Assembly (NCBI GenBank): GCA_038380435.1
Contig: JAWZYU010000129.1
Span: forward strand, 588,501 to 652,500
DNA: 64,000 nucleotides
Direction: 5' to 3'
Source: Ryuthela nishihirai
Lineage: Eukaryota; Arthropoda; Arachnida; Araneae; Heptathelidae
Positions 35,041 through 46,900 of the stretch are shown here, piece by piece. A program made the position numbers and the translations under genes. The notes under the pieces were generated by a model. It was not told where the DNA came from and did not search any database. It saw nothing but the letters and a program-made list of their open reading frames with translations. Every line of letters starts with the position of its first letter. Position 1 is the stretch's first letter.

Positions 35041-35821
35041 TTTTTTTTTTGTTACAGTTCAACTTATTTGGACTTTCGACCTGAAATTTCGCACTGCAAA
35101 CTGAACCTTAACCTGAAACATTCTGTGAAAATTTGGAGCGTGTACATTGATTTCCCCAAAGAGTTATGACTGCCAGAGACAGGTAGTAAATGACACTCCG
35201 CAACTCCCTAAGTTATGACGCTGTATTCCGTGTCATCTGATTCGGATAAAATTTACGAACAATAATAGGTTTTAAAACACAAAAAAATACCCTTGATAAT
35301 TAGCAGACATTAGAAAAACTATTTTATTTTAGTACTTCAACTGATGCAGTGTTTAATTAGTAACGCAAGTTCAGGTGTTTAACAGCAGCGATATCTGTTT
35401 ATTTAGTCTGAAACCCTAACAGAAACAAGTTTATAGGAAGGGAGAATGGAATAATCTACCTTTCATTGGGCAGAGCGATAAATATGTTCCGGTTTCCATT
35501 TCTATTTAAGTACGGAACTCATAAAGAATCCTCAGCGTTGAGATTTATCTCCGCAAAACTCCCCGCCCTTCCTACGGTCAGTAGTGGACACCGATAGGCT
35601 TGGAATACAATATTGACACTATAAAAATATCCATAACAGCAACATAATTTAAACGAATTTCTGCTTTATAGCCTACACAGGGATTAACTGCCTAGTCGAG
35701 GAGTCATTTCATACCCTAAACATTTAAACTCTAATGATTATTTTATTTCGTAATCCAAAGAGGCTTAACGTGTTAGGGAAAAGAGTGAAAATATCTTCAT
35801 ACATATAATAAAGGAATAAAA
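35041..35821. other. Unit-C-specific non-coding insert with a SINE2 scrap
   Basis: It begins with a T run and is not seen elsewhere in the window. The only recognisable part is a plus-oriented SINE2 head-side fragment at 35531-35606 (GCGTTGAGATTTATCTCCGC). Confidence 0.45.
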
Positions 35822-36128
35822 AAACACCTCCTCAAGCAGCTGCTTGCAACAGCGATCTGACAGGAGCCTGTCAGTTTCTCCGCCAGAGTCGAAGGTCTGC
35901 GAGGGTGGTGACCCCTTTGATTAATTTAATACGCCATATAGAAGATACGCGTTTGGTTGGGTTGTTTTATCTCTCACAGGTAGTTATTTGCACACAAGGT
36001 TCTAAATGGCGACGTGATAAAGAACCAGAGGGATCAGTTTAGGTTGCGGGAAGGTGACCGAATGGAGCAGCTGTTATGAGACAGATGGTAACCTCCTATC
36101 CAAGGTTTTATTGAATCTGCAAAGGGTA
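35822..36128 (-). mobile_element. SINE1 tail fragment joined to degenerate SINE2
   Basis: It holds the complement of the SINE1 end (CTCAAGCAGCTGCTTG) and, from 35952, a weak SINE2 tail. The part from about 35865 to 36085 is repeated directly at 37723-37945. Confidence 0.55.
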
Positions 36129-36265
36129 TGATGCATACAGAATTCCTACACTATTTTCTTGTGGTTTTCACCAGTTTTTATTTTAACAATATTAAGTTTT
36201 TACGATATTTTGGTATTTTTACGCTTATGACATCATGTTCTTGAACTTTATATATATAATAGAGC

Positions 36266-36415
36266 AGTGGTTCTCAAAACCTTTTATGTCTCACGTACCT
36301 GCTGGAAATGTGTATGTTACTGGCGTACCCCATGTATAGATACAGAAACCTATAGTTATACTATAAGAATGGGAATAAAATAAAACATATATATACACAC
36401 ACACACATTCTTTAT
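36266..36415 (+). mobile_element. hAT-like transposon terminus (candidate, unit C)
   Basis: CAGTGGTTCTCAAAACC followed by CTCACGTACC and GGCGTACCCC, as at 11094. Confidence 0.4.
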
Positions 36416-37722
36416 TGTAAAATTTTCAATCAAAATATCATTACTAGATTTATTCCGTATAACGGAGCAATCTTTCGATGTGTGTCGTTTATTCGTTTTT
36501 CTTTCATCGTGAAAGGTTAATTATTTTTTTAAAAGTCTCATCGTATGATGAGAAGAAACCGTTTTCGATGCATTGTAACTGTTATTAGTGAATATAGAAC
36601 TTGGGTTTTCAACTGAAATAGATTTCACTGGTTATTTGTGTTTATTAAGAACTTTCCGGGAGTCTTCGAAACGACACTTAGGAGTCATTTCTGCAGATAA
36701 GTTTGGTCGAAATAGGATTTCATCAATTACGAATAGTTATGGAATACAACGGACTCCTTTTTGACGGCATCATACTGTTGCAAGTAACGTTCACTTCAGT
36801 GAACTCTTATTACGACGGATGTTATGCAAATATGCCTTTACAGAAGCCATTGGTGTTCGCTTTTCTAACCGATATAATGATGGGGTGTTTAACGTAAAGT
36901 TTTTTTTTTTTGCAAATTGAAACCTACCAGTTTGGTTTTAAAGAAAATAAATATATAAAGAATTGTTAAATTTTTTTTGGTTATTTTCTTATTATTTCGC
37001 CTTATTAATGAACAGAGATGACGTCATCAACGCGGTTTCGGCTGCTTCCACAGATAAATCCTATGGTATGCATGTATCGAAAAAGCATTTCTAATGTGTC
37101 ATGAACGCCACACAAGAAAAATATATATCGAAAGAAACATTCATATTCCAATATTCATCTCAATACATTTTTTCTCCTGAGGTCAATCGCAACACGTAGG
37201 TCAATGAGAAAAAAATCGGAAAAATTTCCGTAATACATCAGCTGCAAAATAACAGACCCATGTCAAGAACTTATACAATATCATTTGCATTTCACATCTG
37301 TAACACCTACACAAGATATCTAAATCTCGTTAAAATTACCCCACCAATCACTTTAAATGGGAATATTTATTGACATAGTCTACCTTTAGCATAAAGAGCA
37401 TTTTTTATTTAAACACTTGAAACATTGAAGAAAACGTTTATGGTGCCATGCTATTCTATTCCTAATTTTGTATCTTATTATACCATGACGTGCACATAAG
37501 TGTTAAAAAAAAAAGTTTTTACCGAAAATGAATTTTCAAAGCTTTAACGATGGGTGAACTAAAAAGCCGTGCAATATCGCAGTCCATCACTAGAATCTCA
37601 CCCGAAATATATTTAATAAAAAAATTGTTTATACCTTCTACCTCCTTCCCACTGTGGATGGTAGTAGTGTAAGACAAATCTTACCGTGGATTTCTCATCA
37701 CACAGAAAAATCACACAGGAGC
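36416..37722. other. Non-coding stretch with inverted linker and TGACGTCA
   Basis: The first part matches 11231-11690. At 36905-36990 lies an inverted linker piece of the SINE composite. TGACGTCA is at 37019-37026 in the reverse of the 46660-46830 module. The rest shows no gene. Confidence 0.45.
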
Positions 37723-37945
37723 CTGTCAGTTTCTCCGCCATAGTCGAAGGACTGTGAGGGTGGTGACCCCTTTGATTACTTTAATACGCCATATAGGAGA
37801 TATGCGTTTGGTTGGTTTGTTTTATCTCTGAACGGGAGTTATTTGGACACAAGGGTCTAAATGGCGACGTGATAAAGAACCAGAGGGATCAGTTTAGGTT
37901 GCGGGAAGGTGTCCGAATGGAACAGCTGTTATGAGACAGATGAAA
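37723..37945 (-). repeat. Direct duplicate of 35865-36085 (degenerate SINE)
   Basis: It shares GGAGCCTGTCAGTTTCTCCGCC and GACGTGATAAAGAACCAGAGG with the earlier copy. It ends at AGACAGATGAA and joins inverted SINE1, marking the left edge of the inverted segment. Confidence 0.55.
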
Positions 37946-37954
37946 AAAATAGAA

Positions 37955-38135
37955 GATTGGTTCCAGACGTGAAAAAAAAAATACCCCCTCAAGCAGCTGC
38001 TTGCCACAGAGATCTGACAGGAAGCTGTCAGTTTATATGCCATAATAGAAGGTCTGTGACGACGGCAGGACCTCAGCTGAAAAACGACACATACGTCCAT
38101 GCCTTACCCGGGACTCGAACCCAGGTCTCTTAGAC
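37955..38135 (-). mobile_element. SINE1 copy, 5' truncated, inverted
   Basis: The complement of the SINE1 body and B box, with the same truncation and linker junction as 7893 and 32741 but on the other strand, followed by the inverted linker (38136-38340). Confidence 0.7.
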
Positions 38136-38340
38136 GTGAAAACCGAATACAAATGAGTTGTTTTCAAACAAGTCATATGAAAATCTTGAAGTCTTTATTT
38201 CATTTTTATTAATTTTAAGGCATTTTTAATTTTATAAACTTAGAAGTTTTCAAATTAAAACCTACTGGTTTGGTTTTAAAGAAAATAAGTATATAAAGAA
38301 TTTTTCAATATTTTTGGGTTTTTTTTATCTTTGTCGTGTT

Positions 38341-39150
38341 TTTTAACTCGATAGGTACCGCGCCAGGCTTGTACACTGTAGCTCCCAGGTTCGAGTCGCA
38401 GCTGGGTCAGCGTTGAGATTTATCTCCGCAAAATTCCCCGTCTTGCCCACGGTCAGTAGGGGTCACCGATGGGCTTGGAAAGGCCGCCGTCCGTCGGATG
38501 GGACGTTAAGCCGTGGTCCGTATGCACGTTAAAGAACACGCTGGATGGCCTTGACGGGAGACTACCATATGTCTCCCAACAGCTGTTTCAGTGAGGACCG
38601 TCCCTCAACCTTCTCTGAGCCTTTGGGGTCCATGTGGCATGGCCATTTAGCCCATGGTTTGCAAAAAAGTACCATACCCTGTTTACGTTAAAGAACATGG
38701 TGGGTGGCCTTGACGGGAGGCTATCATCTGTCTCATAACAGCTGTTTAGCGTCCCCCAAATTTCTCTGAGCCTTCGGGGTCCACGTGACCTGACCATTTA
38801 GGCGATGGTGTGTAAGAAAGTGCCGCTCAGAGGTAAAACAACTCTACGTTAAAGAACACGCTGGATGGTCTTGACAGGAGGCTACCATCTGTCTCACAAC
38901 AGCTGTTTTAGTGGGTTCCCTCCCCCAACCTTCTCTAAGCCTTTGGGGTCCATGTGGCATGGCCGTTTAGACCATGGTTTGCCAAAAAGTACCGTACCCT
39001 GTGTACGTTAAAGAACACGCTGGATGGCCTTGACGGGAGGCTACCATTCGTCTCATAACAGCTCTTTAGCTTCCCCCAACCTTCTCTGAGCCTTCGGGGT
39101 CCTTGTGACCTGGTCATTTAGCCTATGGTGTGCAAAAAAGTGCCACTCAG
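38341..39150 (+). repeat. Plus-oriented SINE2 followed by tandem partial SINE2 copies
   Basis: A head-containing SINE2 (tRNA-like region GGTTCGAGTCGCAGCTGGG near 38390) runs into partial units joined at the complement of GGTATGGTACTTTTTTGC. This is the mirror image of 14263-14802 and 25813-26504. Confidence 0.7.
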
Positions 39151-39584
39151 AGATGAATATTAACAGATATCAAAATTTATAAGTTGAAACTTGAAAATGT
39201 TGTCCAGCGTTTTCAAATATCACTGGAAACACGCACTAAGCACTTTGGATGTTATTTAAATTAACGATAAATCCCAAGTAATCTGTTCTAAGTGAATGCT
39301 TTCATCTTGCAAATCATGTTCACAAAGTTATCTGGGTGGAATTGAATCTTGGGCGTTTGATAAGCGATAAGAAATGATGCAAAACACGTGCTTTTCATAA
39401 GGGTTTTGCGATTAGCAACTGTGACACTTTGAAGTCCGATTTCGTGGCCACCGTTTTCATTCTTCTTCACGGATGACGAATCTGAAATTTTTTTTGATAA
39501 TCACGCTGGCTGGCTAATGATGATTCCCAATATCAGGTGAAGAATGTGAACACCTGCCAACCTGATAATTTGGAGAGTGTACAG
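39151..39584 (-). other. Inverted copy of the block next to the minisatellite
   Basis: The reverse complement of 13826-14262. It contains the 60-codon frame on the minus strand (39288-39470). Confidence 0.5.
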
Positions 39585-40460
39585 TCGCTCAAAAAACTAT
39601 CCGAACACTGTGGTTTTATTACAGAATAGAGAAAAAATATCTGTCAATCTTCGTGTACAGTCGCTCAAACAAATATTCGAACACTATAGTTGATTTCAGA
39701 ATTCAGGAAAAAATATTTGGCAACTATTTGTTTTTAGAAATTAGTGATTTGGCAACCTTCGTGTACAGTCGCTGAAATAAATATCCGAACACTATGGTTG
39801 ATTAAAGAATTCAGAAAAAATATCTGGCAACGATCATTTTTAGAAAATTGTGATCTGACAATCTTCGGGTACAGTCGTTCAAATAAATATCCGAACACTA
39901 TTGTTGATTAGAGAAAAAATATGTGGCAACTTTTTTTAGAAATTAGTGATCTGGCAACCTTCGTGTACTGTCGTTCAAATAAATATCCAAACACTAACAA
40001 AGTCTACAGAATTCAGAAAAAATATCTGTCAACGAATCTTTTTTGAGAAATTAGTGATCTTGCAACCTTCGTATACGTACAGTCGCTCAAAAAAGTATCC
40101 GAACAATATGGTTGATTGCCAGATATTTTTCCTGAATTCTGTAACGATTTTTTTATATATATTAGTGATCTGGCAACCGTGTACACTCGCTCAAAAAAGT
40201 ATCCGAACAATATGGTTGATTACAGAATTCAGAAAAAATATCTGGCAACGATTTTCTTTTTCTTTTAGATATTCGTGTACAGTCGCTCAGAAAATTATCC
40301 GAACACTATGGTTGATTACAGAAATCAGAAAAAAAACTGGGAACGATTTCTTTTTTAATAATTAATGATTTGGCAACCTTCCTGTACGTATACGAAGGTT
40401 GTTAGATCAGTAATTTCTAAAAAAATCGTTGCCAGGTATTCTTCCTGAATTCTACAATCA
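39585..40460. repeat. ~105-bp minisatellite, inverted (unit C)
   Basis: About eight units in the opposite orientation to those of units A and B. Motifs are ATTAGTGATCTGGCAACC and GTGTACAGTCGCTCAAA. The order of blocks (SINE2 array, conserved block, minisatellite, SINE2) is the exact reverse of unit A. Confidence 0.85.
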
Positions 40461-40468
40461 ACCACATT

Positions 40469-40858
40469 GGGGGCGGGGGTGGTTCAGTCGGTAGCGCGCC
40501 AGGCTCGTAATCTGTAGTTCCCAGGTTCTAGTCTTATCTGGGTGAGCGTTGAGATTTATTTCCGCAAAATTCCCCGCCCTTCCACGGTCAGTACGGGGGA
40601 CACCGATGGGCTTGGAAAGGCCGCCGTCCGTCGGATGGGACGTTAAGCCGTGGCACCGTGTGCGGGAGAGCCATACCCTGTGCACGTTAAAAAAACGCGC
40701 TGGATGGCCTTGATAGGAGGCTACCATCTGTCTCCCAACAGCTGTTCCAGTGGGTCCCCTCCCCCAACCTTCTCTGAGCCTTCGGGGTCCATGTGACCTA
40801 GCCATTTAGCCCATGGTGTGCAAAAAAGTGCCGCTCAGAGGTAAAACAACCCAACCTA
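40469..40858 (+). mobile_element. SINE2, full length, plus strand (reference copy)
   Basis: It starts GGGGGCGGGGGTGGTTCAGT and has the A-box region CGGTAGCGCGCCAGGC and a B box slightly mutated (GGTTCTAGTC). The body with CCGTCCGTCGGATGGGACG follows, then AACAGCTGTTCCAGTGGG, and the tail AAAAAAGTGCCGCTCAGAGG ending AAAACAACCCAACC. About 390 bp. Confidence 0.8.
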
Positions 40859-41140
40859 TTAGATTATCTAAAAATTGTTTCAGGATGTTTGTCAAGTGTA
40901 AAATAATTCATTTATACTACAGAAAAGAAATGATCTAAATAAATGCACCAAATTCTGTTTTAAATTTTTAAACGGTAAATAGGTTGCGGAAAAAACCGTG
41001 TAAAAAAAAATTCTAAAACAAAACACAGTGCATATGAAAAAATAGAAGATTGGTTGCAGACGTGAAAAAAAAAAACATACTCCCTCACGCAGCTGCTTGC
41101 CACAGAGATCTGATAGGAACCTGTCAGGTTATATGCAAGT
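40859..41140 (-). repeat. Inverted module spacer plus SINE1 fragment
   Basis: The reverse complement of 8049-8258, followed by a SINE1 3' fragment (41065-41140, CGCAGCTGCTTGCCACAG). It closes the inverted segment. Confidence 0.6.
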
Positions 41141-41774
41141 GTTAGTTTAGTTATCTTTATAAATTTAAAGACATGAGAGACCAAGACTAATGTATATTGC
41201 AGATAGAAAAGGAGGGGAATTCCCGGAACTCAATGTTACCAGTTTTTCCGAATGGTTTCGTACAGTTTTTGGATCAAATGCAAAATAAAATGCAGAAGAC
41301 TTGTTCTGTAGTAAACTCTTAGTGTAGTTTTTATTTTGGGGATTTTAGTGCACAAAATGAGTATTTATAGTACTTCTTGACGTATATGAAATTTATAACT
41401 TGAAGAATTAAATGAAGGTTCTTTGTAGTTTACTGTTAGGCTGATGTAAAGAGTAGTTTCGTGACTTTAAACCGTTAGTTGTATTGCATATATTATTCTA
41501 TTTAAATTTTGGTCTTAGACGTGCATGTGTATTATGCTAGGCACGGACTTCAATTTGTTTCCCTTCTCCTCAGTGTTGTTTCTATCGCAATGTGAATGTA
41601 AAGACTTTAAACAGACGTAAAAAATTGCGCTGATAATTTTTGATATTAACTCTTATGGAAATACTACGAAAATTTTTAAGTGTAACAACTGTTTTTTTTT
41701 TTTTTTTTTAAACCGACCGGTTTGGTTTTTAAAGAAAATAAATATATAAAGAATTTTAATTTTTACATATGTAT
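41141..41774. other. Unit-C-specific non-coding stretch
   Basis: No similarity to the rest of the window apart from an inverted linker piece near 41690-41760. No gene is recognised. Confidence 0.4.
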
Positions 41775-42180
41775 TTTTAAAACTTCAACGTGCGTGTAAA
41801 TATATTATGCAAAATCATCTGGCAACACAACGAAGCACTACTGCTGACGTCATCTCGGTGTTTTTGCTACTTTATTATTAACCCGTATTCACAGGCAGCA
41901 CTAATTTTAGGATTTCACTTATTTCTCATGCCGCCACTCTATTTTAATTTCCACTTTTATTCGAGATAAGTAACATTTATATAATTAAAAATGTGTTTAA
42001 ATTAAAAAAAATCAAATGAATACTTAAGGATTTTCATATCAATTTTTTCATATGCACTGTATTTTTTTTTAAAGGTTTAATTTTTTTACACGGTTTTCTC
42101 GGGAACCTATCAGAAACAGAATTGGGTGCATTGAATTAGATTATTCGTATTGTTTATAGAGAAGGATTTATTTTTTTTTT
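41775..42180. other. Non-coding block with TGACGTCA core
   Basis: It matches the right half of 6206-7043. The palindrome is at 41845-41852. Part is reverse-complemented at 45290-45480. Confidence 0.5.
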
Positions 42181-42362
42181 AAGTTGAGTGGTTAGCGCGC
42201 TTGGCTACTGATCTAAGAGAACTGGGTTCGAGTCCCGGATACGGCATGGCTGTTTTGTGTCGTTTTTCTGCTGAGGGCGTGCCATCGTCTCAGACCTTCT
42301 ACTATGGCATATAAACTGAGAGGCCTCTGTGGTAAGCAGGTGCTTGAGGGGATATTTATTTA
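42181..42362 (+). mobile_element. SINE1 copy, nearly complete
   Basis: TTAGCGCGCTTGGCTACTG, GGTTCGAGTCCCGG and the body are present with a small deletion, ending GTGCTTGAGGGG plus an AT tail. The flanks equal those of 8949-9133. Confidence 0.7.
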
Positions 42363-42542
42363 CTTATTATTAACAATTGAGAAACATCCTGAAACAGTTT
42401 TTAGAGAATATAATAGCAGGAATGCCCTGTGATGCATACGAATAAACCTCTTTGTAAGCTTTTAAATGTAAACAGAATGAATTTGAATATCTGACTGGAA
42501 TTGCATAGAATAAAATGCATAGGATATCATATAGCGCTCAGA

Positions 42543-42690
42543 GTTGGTTGTTTTACATGTGATCGGCAATATTTTTTGTAGACAATGGGCTAAACGGTCA
42601 GGTCACGAGGACCCGGAAATGCTCAGAGAAGGTTGGGGGAGGAGCCTCACTGGAACAGCTGTCGGGAGACAGATGGTAGCCTGAAAGTTG
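42543..42690 (-). mobile_element. SINE2 tail fragment
   Basis: Diverged tail and first part of the body up to GACAGATGGTAGCCTGAA, the same breakpoint as in the copy at 12288-12613. Confidence 0.55.
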
Positions 42691-42954
42691 AAAAAACATG
42701 AAAACTCGTTAAGTAGGTAATGCTGCTGTCCATAAAACTAACAACCTTCGTTTTCTTTCCCCTGAAAATAGAAGAAATTTAGTTGTTACTCCATGTTCGG
42801 ACAGCAAAGAATTACGAATTTCCTTTCAAATGGAAGCTCGTATTAAGGATCCGTGTGTGGGAGACAGTGTGCAGTTTGTAAAACGTTTTTTCTCATCCTG
42901 ATCGGCATTCTCAGTGGGGGCATAACAGTGGAAAAGATAACAGACGAAAAGAGG

Positions 42955-43653
42955 TATTTAAGATACTCACGGTGAATCCGAAAAACTTTTGAAAGAGGTA
43001 CTAGTTTAAAAGAAATGCGTCTTATCACTGCTCCTTAATTTTTTAGTATATTTGGTATATATGGTATCGAAAAACGTAAGTGCGGAAGAGTAAACAAATC
43101 CCTCTGTTGGGAATACGAAACAATGTAAATGTCACTTCCTTGCGATTGTGTAAATAATGCATTCTGAATCGTCACTCTCGGATGTCATTCGCCTATTATT
43201 GAAATCGTCGAAAGCTTTTCTCGCTGTTCCATTTGCCGTGTTAGCTATTAAAATATGGCGAACAAGTCATCCTATTTTGAGGGTTTGTAGTTATCAGAGC
43301 TTTGCCTATCGCGAACAGATTCGAGTGTAATAAGGAGGCATAGACAAGGCCCTTGCGGTTGATAAATAACGTCAGCCTGTCCTTCTGTAACTTATAACTC
43401 TCGTGGTCGAAAAGTATCAGCTCAATCAAGTTAAATAATATTCGTGAAGTGTTTGTGGTTCTTTTATATTTTCCTTCAGCTAAGTAACTTTGTAGTGAAT
43501 AATTAGTTAAGAGTATAGGTAATCTAATTCTACAGTTTTTAGCCTAAGAGCTATGAAATTTCGGTCGGTTTCGAAGCAAGAAATATTAGGCAGCACATTA
43601 TTCTGATTATGGGATACAAAATTGATAGTTAACTGCTATTTGTAGTTGTCGAC
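42955..43653. repeat. Terminal block of unit C with inverted arm
   Basis: A copy of 16420-17076 and 28565-29270. No gene is seen. Confidence 0.55.
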
Positions 43654-45175
43654 CACTTTATTTTGGCTCGTCATACGGACATTATTCATTTCCTATGCTT
43701 TTCAGGTAACCTACGGAACGGCTACAAAATTTCCTTGTTATGCCAGTGAGAAATCTTACTTGGAAGCTCTAAAAATGCATTTAATGGAAAAATGTTACTG
43801 ATGATAAATTAAGGATCGTAATCAAATATTTTTTTAATATCGGTTTTGAAAAATATTGTTTTAGTATTTAAATGGTTGCGGAAACTGGAATGGTCAACAA
43901 TAATCTTCAGTGGTATGCCAGTGAGAAAGTGGAATTGGGTTGGTTGTTTTACCTGTGAGCGGCACTTTTTTCCTCACCATGGGTTCAATGACCAGGTGAC
44001 AAGGACCGCAAAGACTCAGAAAAGTTTGGTGAAGGGTACCCATCGGAACAGCTGTTGGGAAACAGACGGTAGCCTCGCGTGAAGGCCATCCAGCGTGTTC
44101 TTTAACGTGCACAGGGTATGGCTATCCTGCACACGGGGCCACGGTTTAACGTCCGATACGACGGACGGCGGCCTTTCCAAGCCCATCGGTGTCCCATACT
44201 TAGCCTTTGCAGGGCGGGAAGTTTTGCGGAGATAAGTCTCATCTCTGACGCAGCTCAGATTCGAACCTGGGAACTATAGGTTACTAGGCTGGCGTACTAC
44301 CCCCGCACCTAGAGAAAGTGGAAGCTCTATAATTTCTTAAAAAATGCATTTAATGGAAAAATGTGACTGCACACGAATTATAGACCGTAGTGAAATCTTT
44401 TTAAATATCGATTTTTAGACTATATTGTTCTAGTATTTAAGTAGTTGCGGTAGGTGGAATATTTCACAATCTTCCACGTTATGTAAGAAAACCTAAATTG
44501 GAAGGTTTATAACTTGTAAAATATGCATTTAATGGAAAAATGTGACTGAGGATAAATTAAAGTTGAGAATGAAATCTTTTTAATTCATCATTTTTGAACG
44601 ATATTCTTGTAGTATTTAAAAAGCTGCGGAAACTGAAATATTTAACAATAGTATTCTGTAGTATGCCAGAGAGAAAGTGAAAACTGTATAACTTCTAAAA
44701 CATGCACTTAATGGAAAAATGTGACTGGAGGTGAATTAAAATCTATATAAATATTGTTATTCAACAGTGTCGTTTTAGTATTTAAATAGTTGCGGAAGGT
44801 GGAATAGTTAAATATAATGTTCTATTTTATGCCGGTGATAGCCTAAGTTGGAAGATGTATAATTTATAAAACATACATTTATTTGAAAAATATGACTGAA
44901 GCTAAATTTAAGATCATAATCAAATCTGTTTAAATATGGAATATTGAAAATGTATTTTTTTTAGTATTGAAATAGTTGCGGAAGCTGGAATATTTAACAA
45001 TAATCTTCCGTGTTATGACACTTGTAAGCTTCAAGCTGTAAGCGTAAATTAAGCGTAAGTTGGAACCTCTATAACTTCTAAAATATGCATTTAATGGAGG
45101 AATGTGACGAGAAATTAAAGATCACAATGAAATCTTTAAATATTGACTTTGAACTTACCTTATTTTTAGAATTGT
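43654..45175. repeat. ~175-bp tandem repeat (start block of a fourth unit expanding into satellite)
   Basis: About six diverged monomers each carry a TAATGGAAAAATGTGACTG-like motif, AATCTTTTTAAATAT and TTTAAATAGTTGCGGAA. The first monomer is the same as the start blocks at 1, 17077 and 29271. A SINE2 (43935-44311) splits the array. After 45175 the similarity stops. Confidence 0.65.
43935..44311 (-). mobile_element. SINE2 inserted in the 175-bp repeat, with target site duplication
   Basis: A full-length but diverged copy. It is flanked by GAGAAAGTGGAA at 43923-43934 and 44312-44323 (12 bp, perfect). The uninterrupted site is visible at about 29548 in unit C. Confidence 0.85.
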
Positions 45176-46660
45176 TTTATTAAATGTTCACGCAGAACTG
45201 TATGCTCGAAGTTAATCAGTAGCCAGTCGTGCTAAGCACTCGGCAACGTAACGCCGGGAAATAATGTTACTTATCGCGTTTCAAAGTGCAAGTCAAAATA
45301 GAGTGGTGAGAAAGACAAATGGCGGCACGAGAAATAAGTCAACTGGCTAAAATTAGTGCTGCCTGTGAATACGGGTTAATAAGAAAGTAGCAAAAACACC
45401 GAGATGACGTCAGCAGTACTGTTTCGTTGTGTTGCCAGCAGTTTTTGTATAATATATTAGAGGCACGTTAAAGTTTTAGAAATGCTTTTCTTAATCGTAA
45501 TAATGTTGCTATTTTAAGTATATTTTTATATTATGTTTCGATCATCTCAGATAGGAAAGAGGCATTTTTATTTTTCTACAGAGAAGAAAAATGGTTATAT
45601 AAAGTTTCGGAGAAGTATAGACGAAACATTGTGGAGCCGTAGTAAAAGTTGGAAGTTGCATACTTTGAGTTTCGCATTGCAAGCTTTTTTGAGTTGTTCC
45701 ACTGGATTTTTTTTCTCACCCTCGTACGATACACGGAGGAAGTAACCCTTCTTTTGTTTTATATATTTTGGGTGAGATTTTAGTGATGTACTGCGGTATT
45801 GTAGGGCTTTACGTAGGCAGCAACCATTTATACGTTTACGAACCGTTAAAGCTTTGGAAATTCCGGTTTTTGAAAAGTCATTTTCGGTAAAAAAAATTTG
45901 GTTTTTGCGAATAATCTGAAGATTAATATTATTCTTTTGGGTCAGAAATGAAAATTAAAAGTTATGTGCACGTCGTGGTGTAATAAGTTAGAAAAAATAG
46001 GAATGGATTTCCATCGCACCTTAACCCTTTTGGCGAACGTTTGCAGTGTTTAAAAATTACATTTATGGTGAATAAATATTTCGTTTTAGAGTGAATGGTG
46101 GGGTAAAACTTATTTATTGAGAGATGAAATAAACAGTTGCGATTGTATTTCTATAAATAGGAATTGACTACGAAATATTTGTGTTGACACGAAATAGGGT
46201 TCCCATTAATTGTAGCTATGGAAATGGCGTTTTTTGAACTACGTTATTTGCGTTTTTAGGGTTAAGAACAATAGGATAATTTTACAAATGCCAAGATGGA
46301 AAATAATTATCCGGTGCAATACACTAATTATTTTATTAAGAGTAAAACTGAAATCTAAACTTCATGTCAACTTTGCGTTTGATATTATTTTTTTTAGCCT
46401 GTTAAATATTCCAGCGTTCGTGTTTTATATATTACGGCAACCAACGTTTTTATATTCGATATTACACGTAGGTCATACAGGTGTGAGAGATATCTAATGC
46501 AAATGCTATCGAATAAGATATTTTGCTACTAAGGTATTATGCCAATGTTGTCACCGTTTATTTCGTCCATCAGACAGGTATTGTGAGTGACCTCAGGAGA
46601 AAATATGTTTTGGAACATGTATTGAACTGAATATATAACTATATTGTGATTTCACAATAT
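45176..46660. other. Non-coding stretch, partly inverted copy of the 6.2-7.0 kb block
   Basis: The part 45290-45950 is the reverse complement of about 6345-6900 (TGACGTCA at 45405-45412). The part 45950-46660 is not seen elsewhere. Open frames at 45533-45745 and 46234-46497 have no recognisable protein features. Confidence 0.45.
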
Positions 46661-46900
46661 AGTCTTGTTGTATGGCTTTCACGAGACACTGAAAATGATT
46701 TCCCTCTTTACATTATAGAAATTGTGCTGGAAAGTAATCGAAACCGCGTTGCTGACGTCACCTCTGTGTTTTCTCCAATTTATTATTAAGGCGCACACAT
46801 ATTTCAGTTTGCTTATTTATGGCAATACACGGTACACGTTGGATCTTTTTTATTTTAACGAGTCTAGGCAGGGAAAGTTTTCGTTATTCGATTATTATTC
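46661..46900. repeat. TGACGTCA module, second family
   Basis: It matches 9300-9520 and has the palindrome at 46753-46760. Confidence 0.5.

Larger units (their letters stand above)
29271..43653. repeat. Higher-order repeat unit C (14.4 kb, rearranged)
   Basis: It starts like units A and B but has lost the RTE-like body (the join near 30928 connects arm F to the 5' region of the element). It has extra composite SINE modules and an inverted segment of about 3.4 kb (about 37.7-41.1 kb), and returns to the common terminal block at 42955-43653. Confidence 0.75.
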
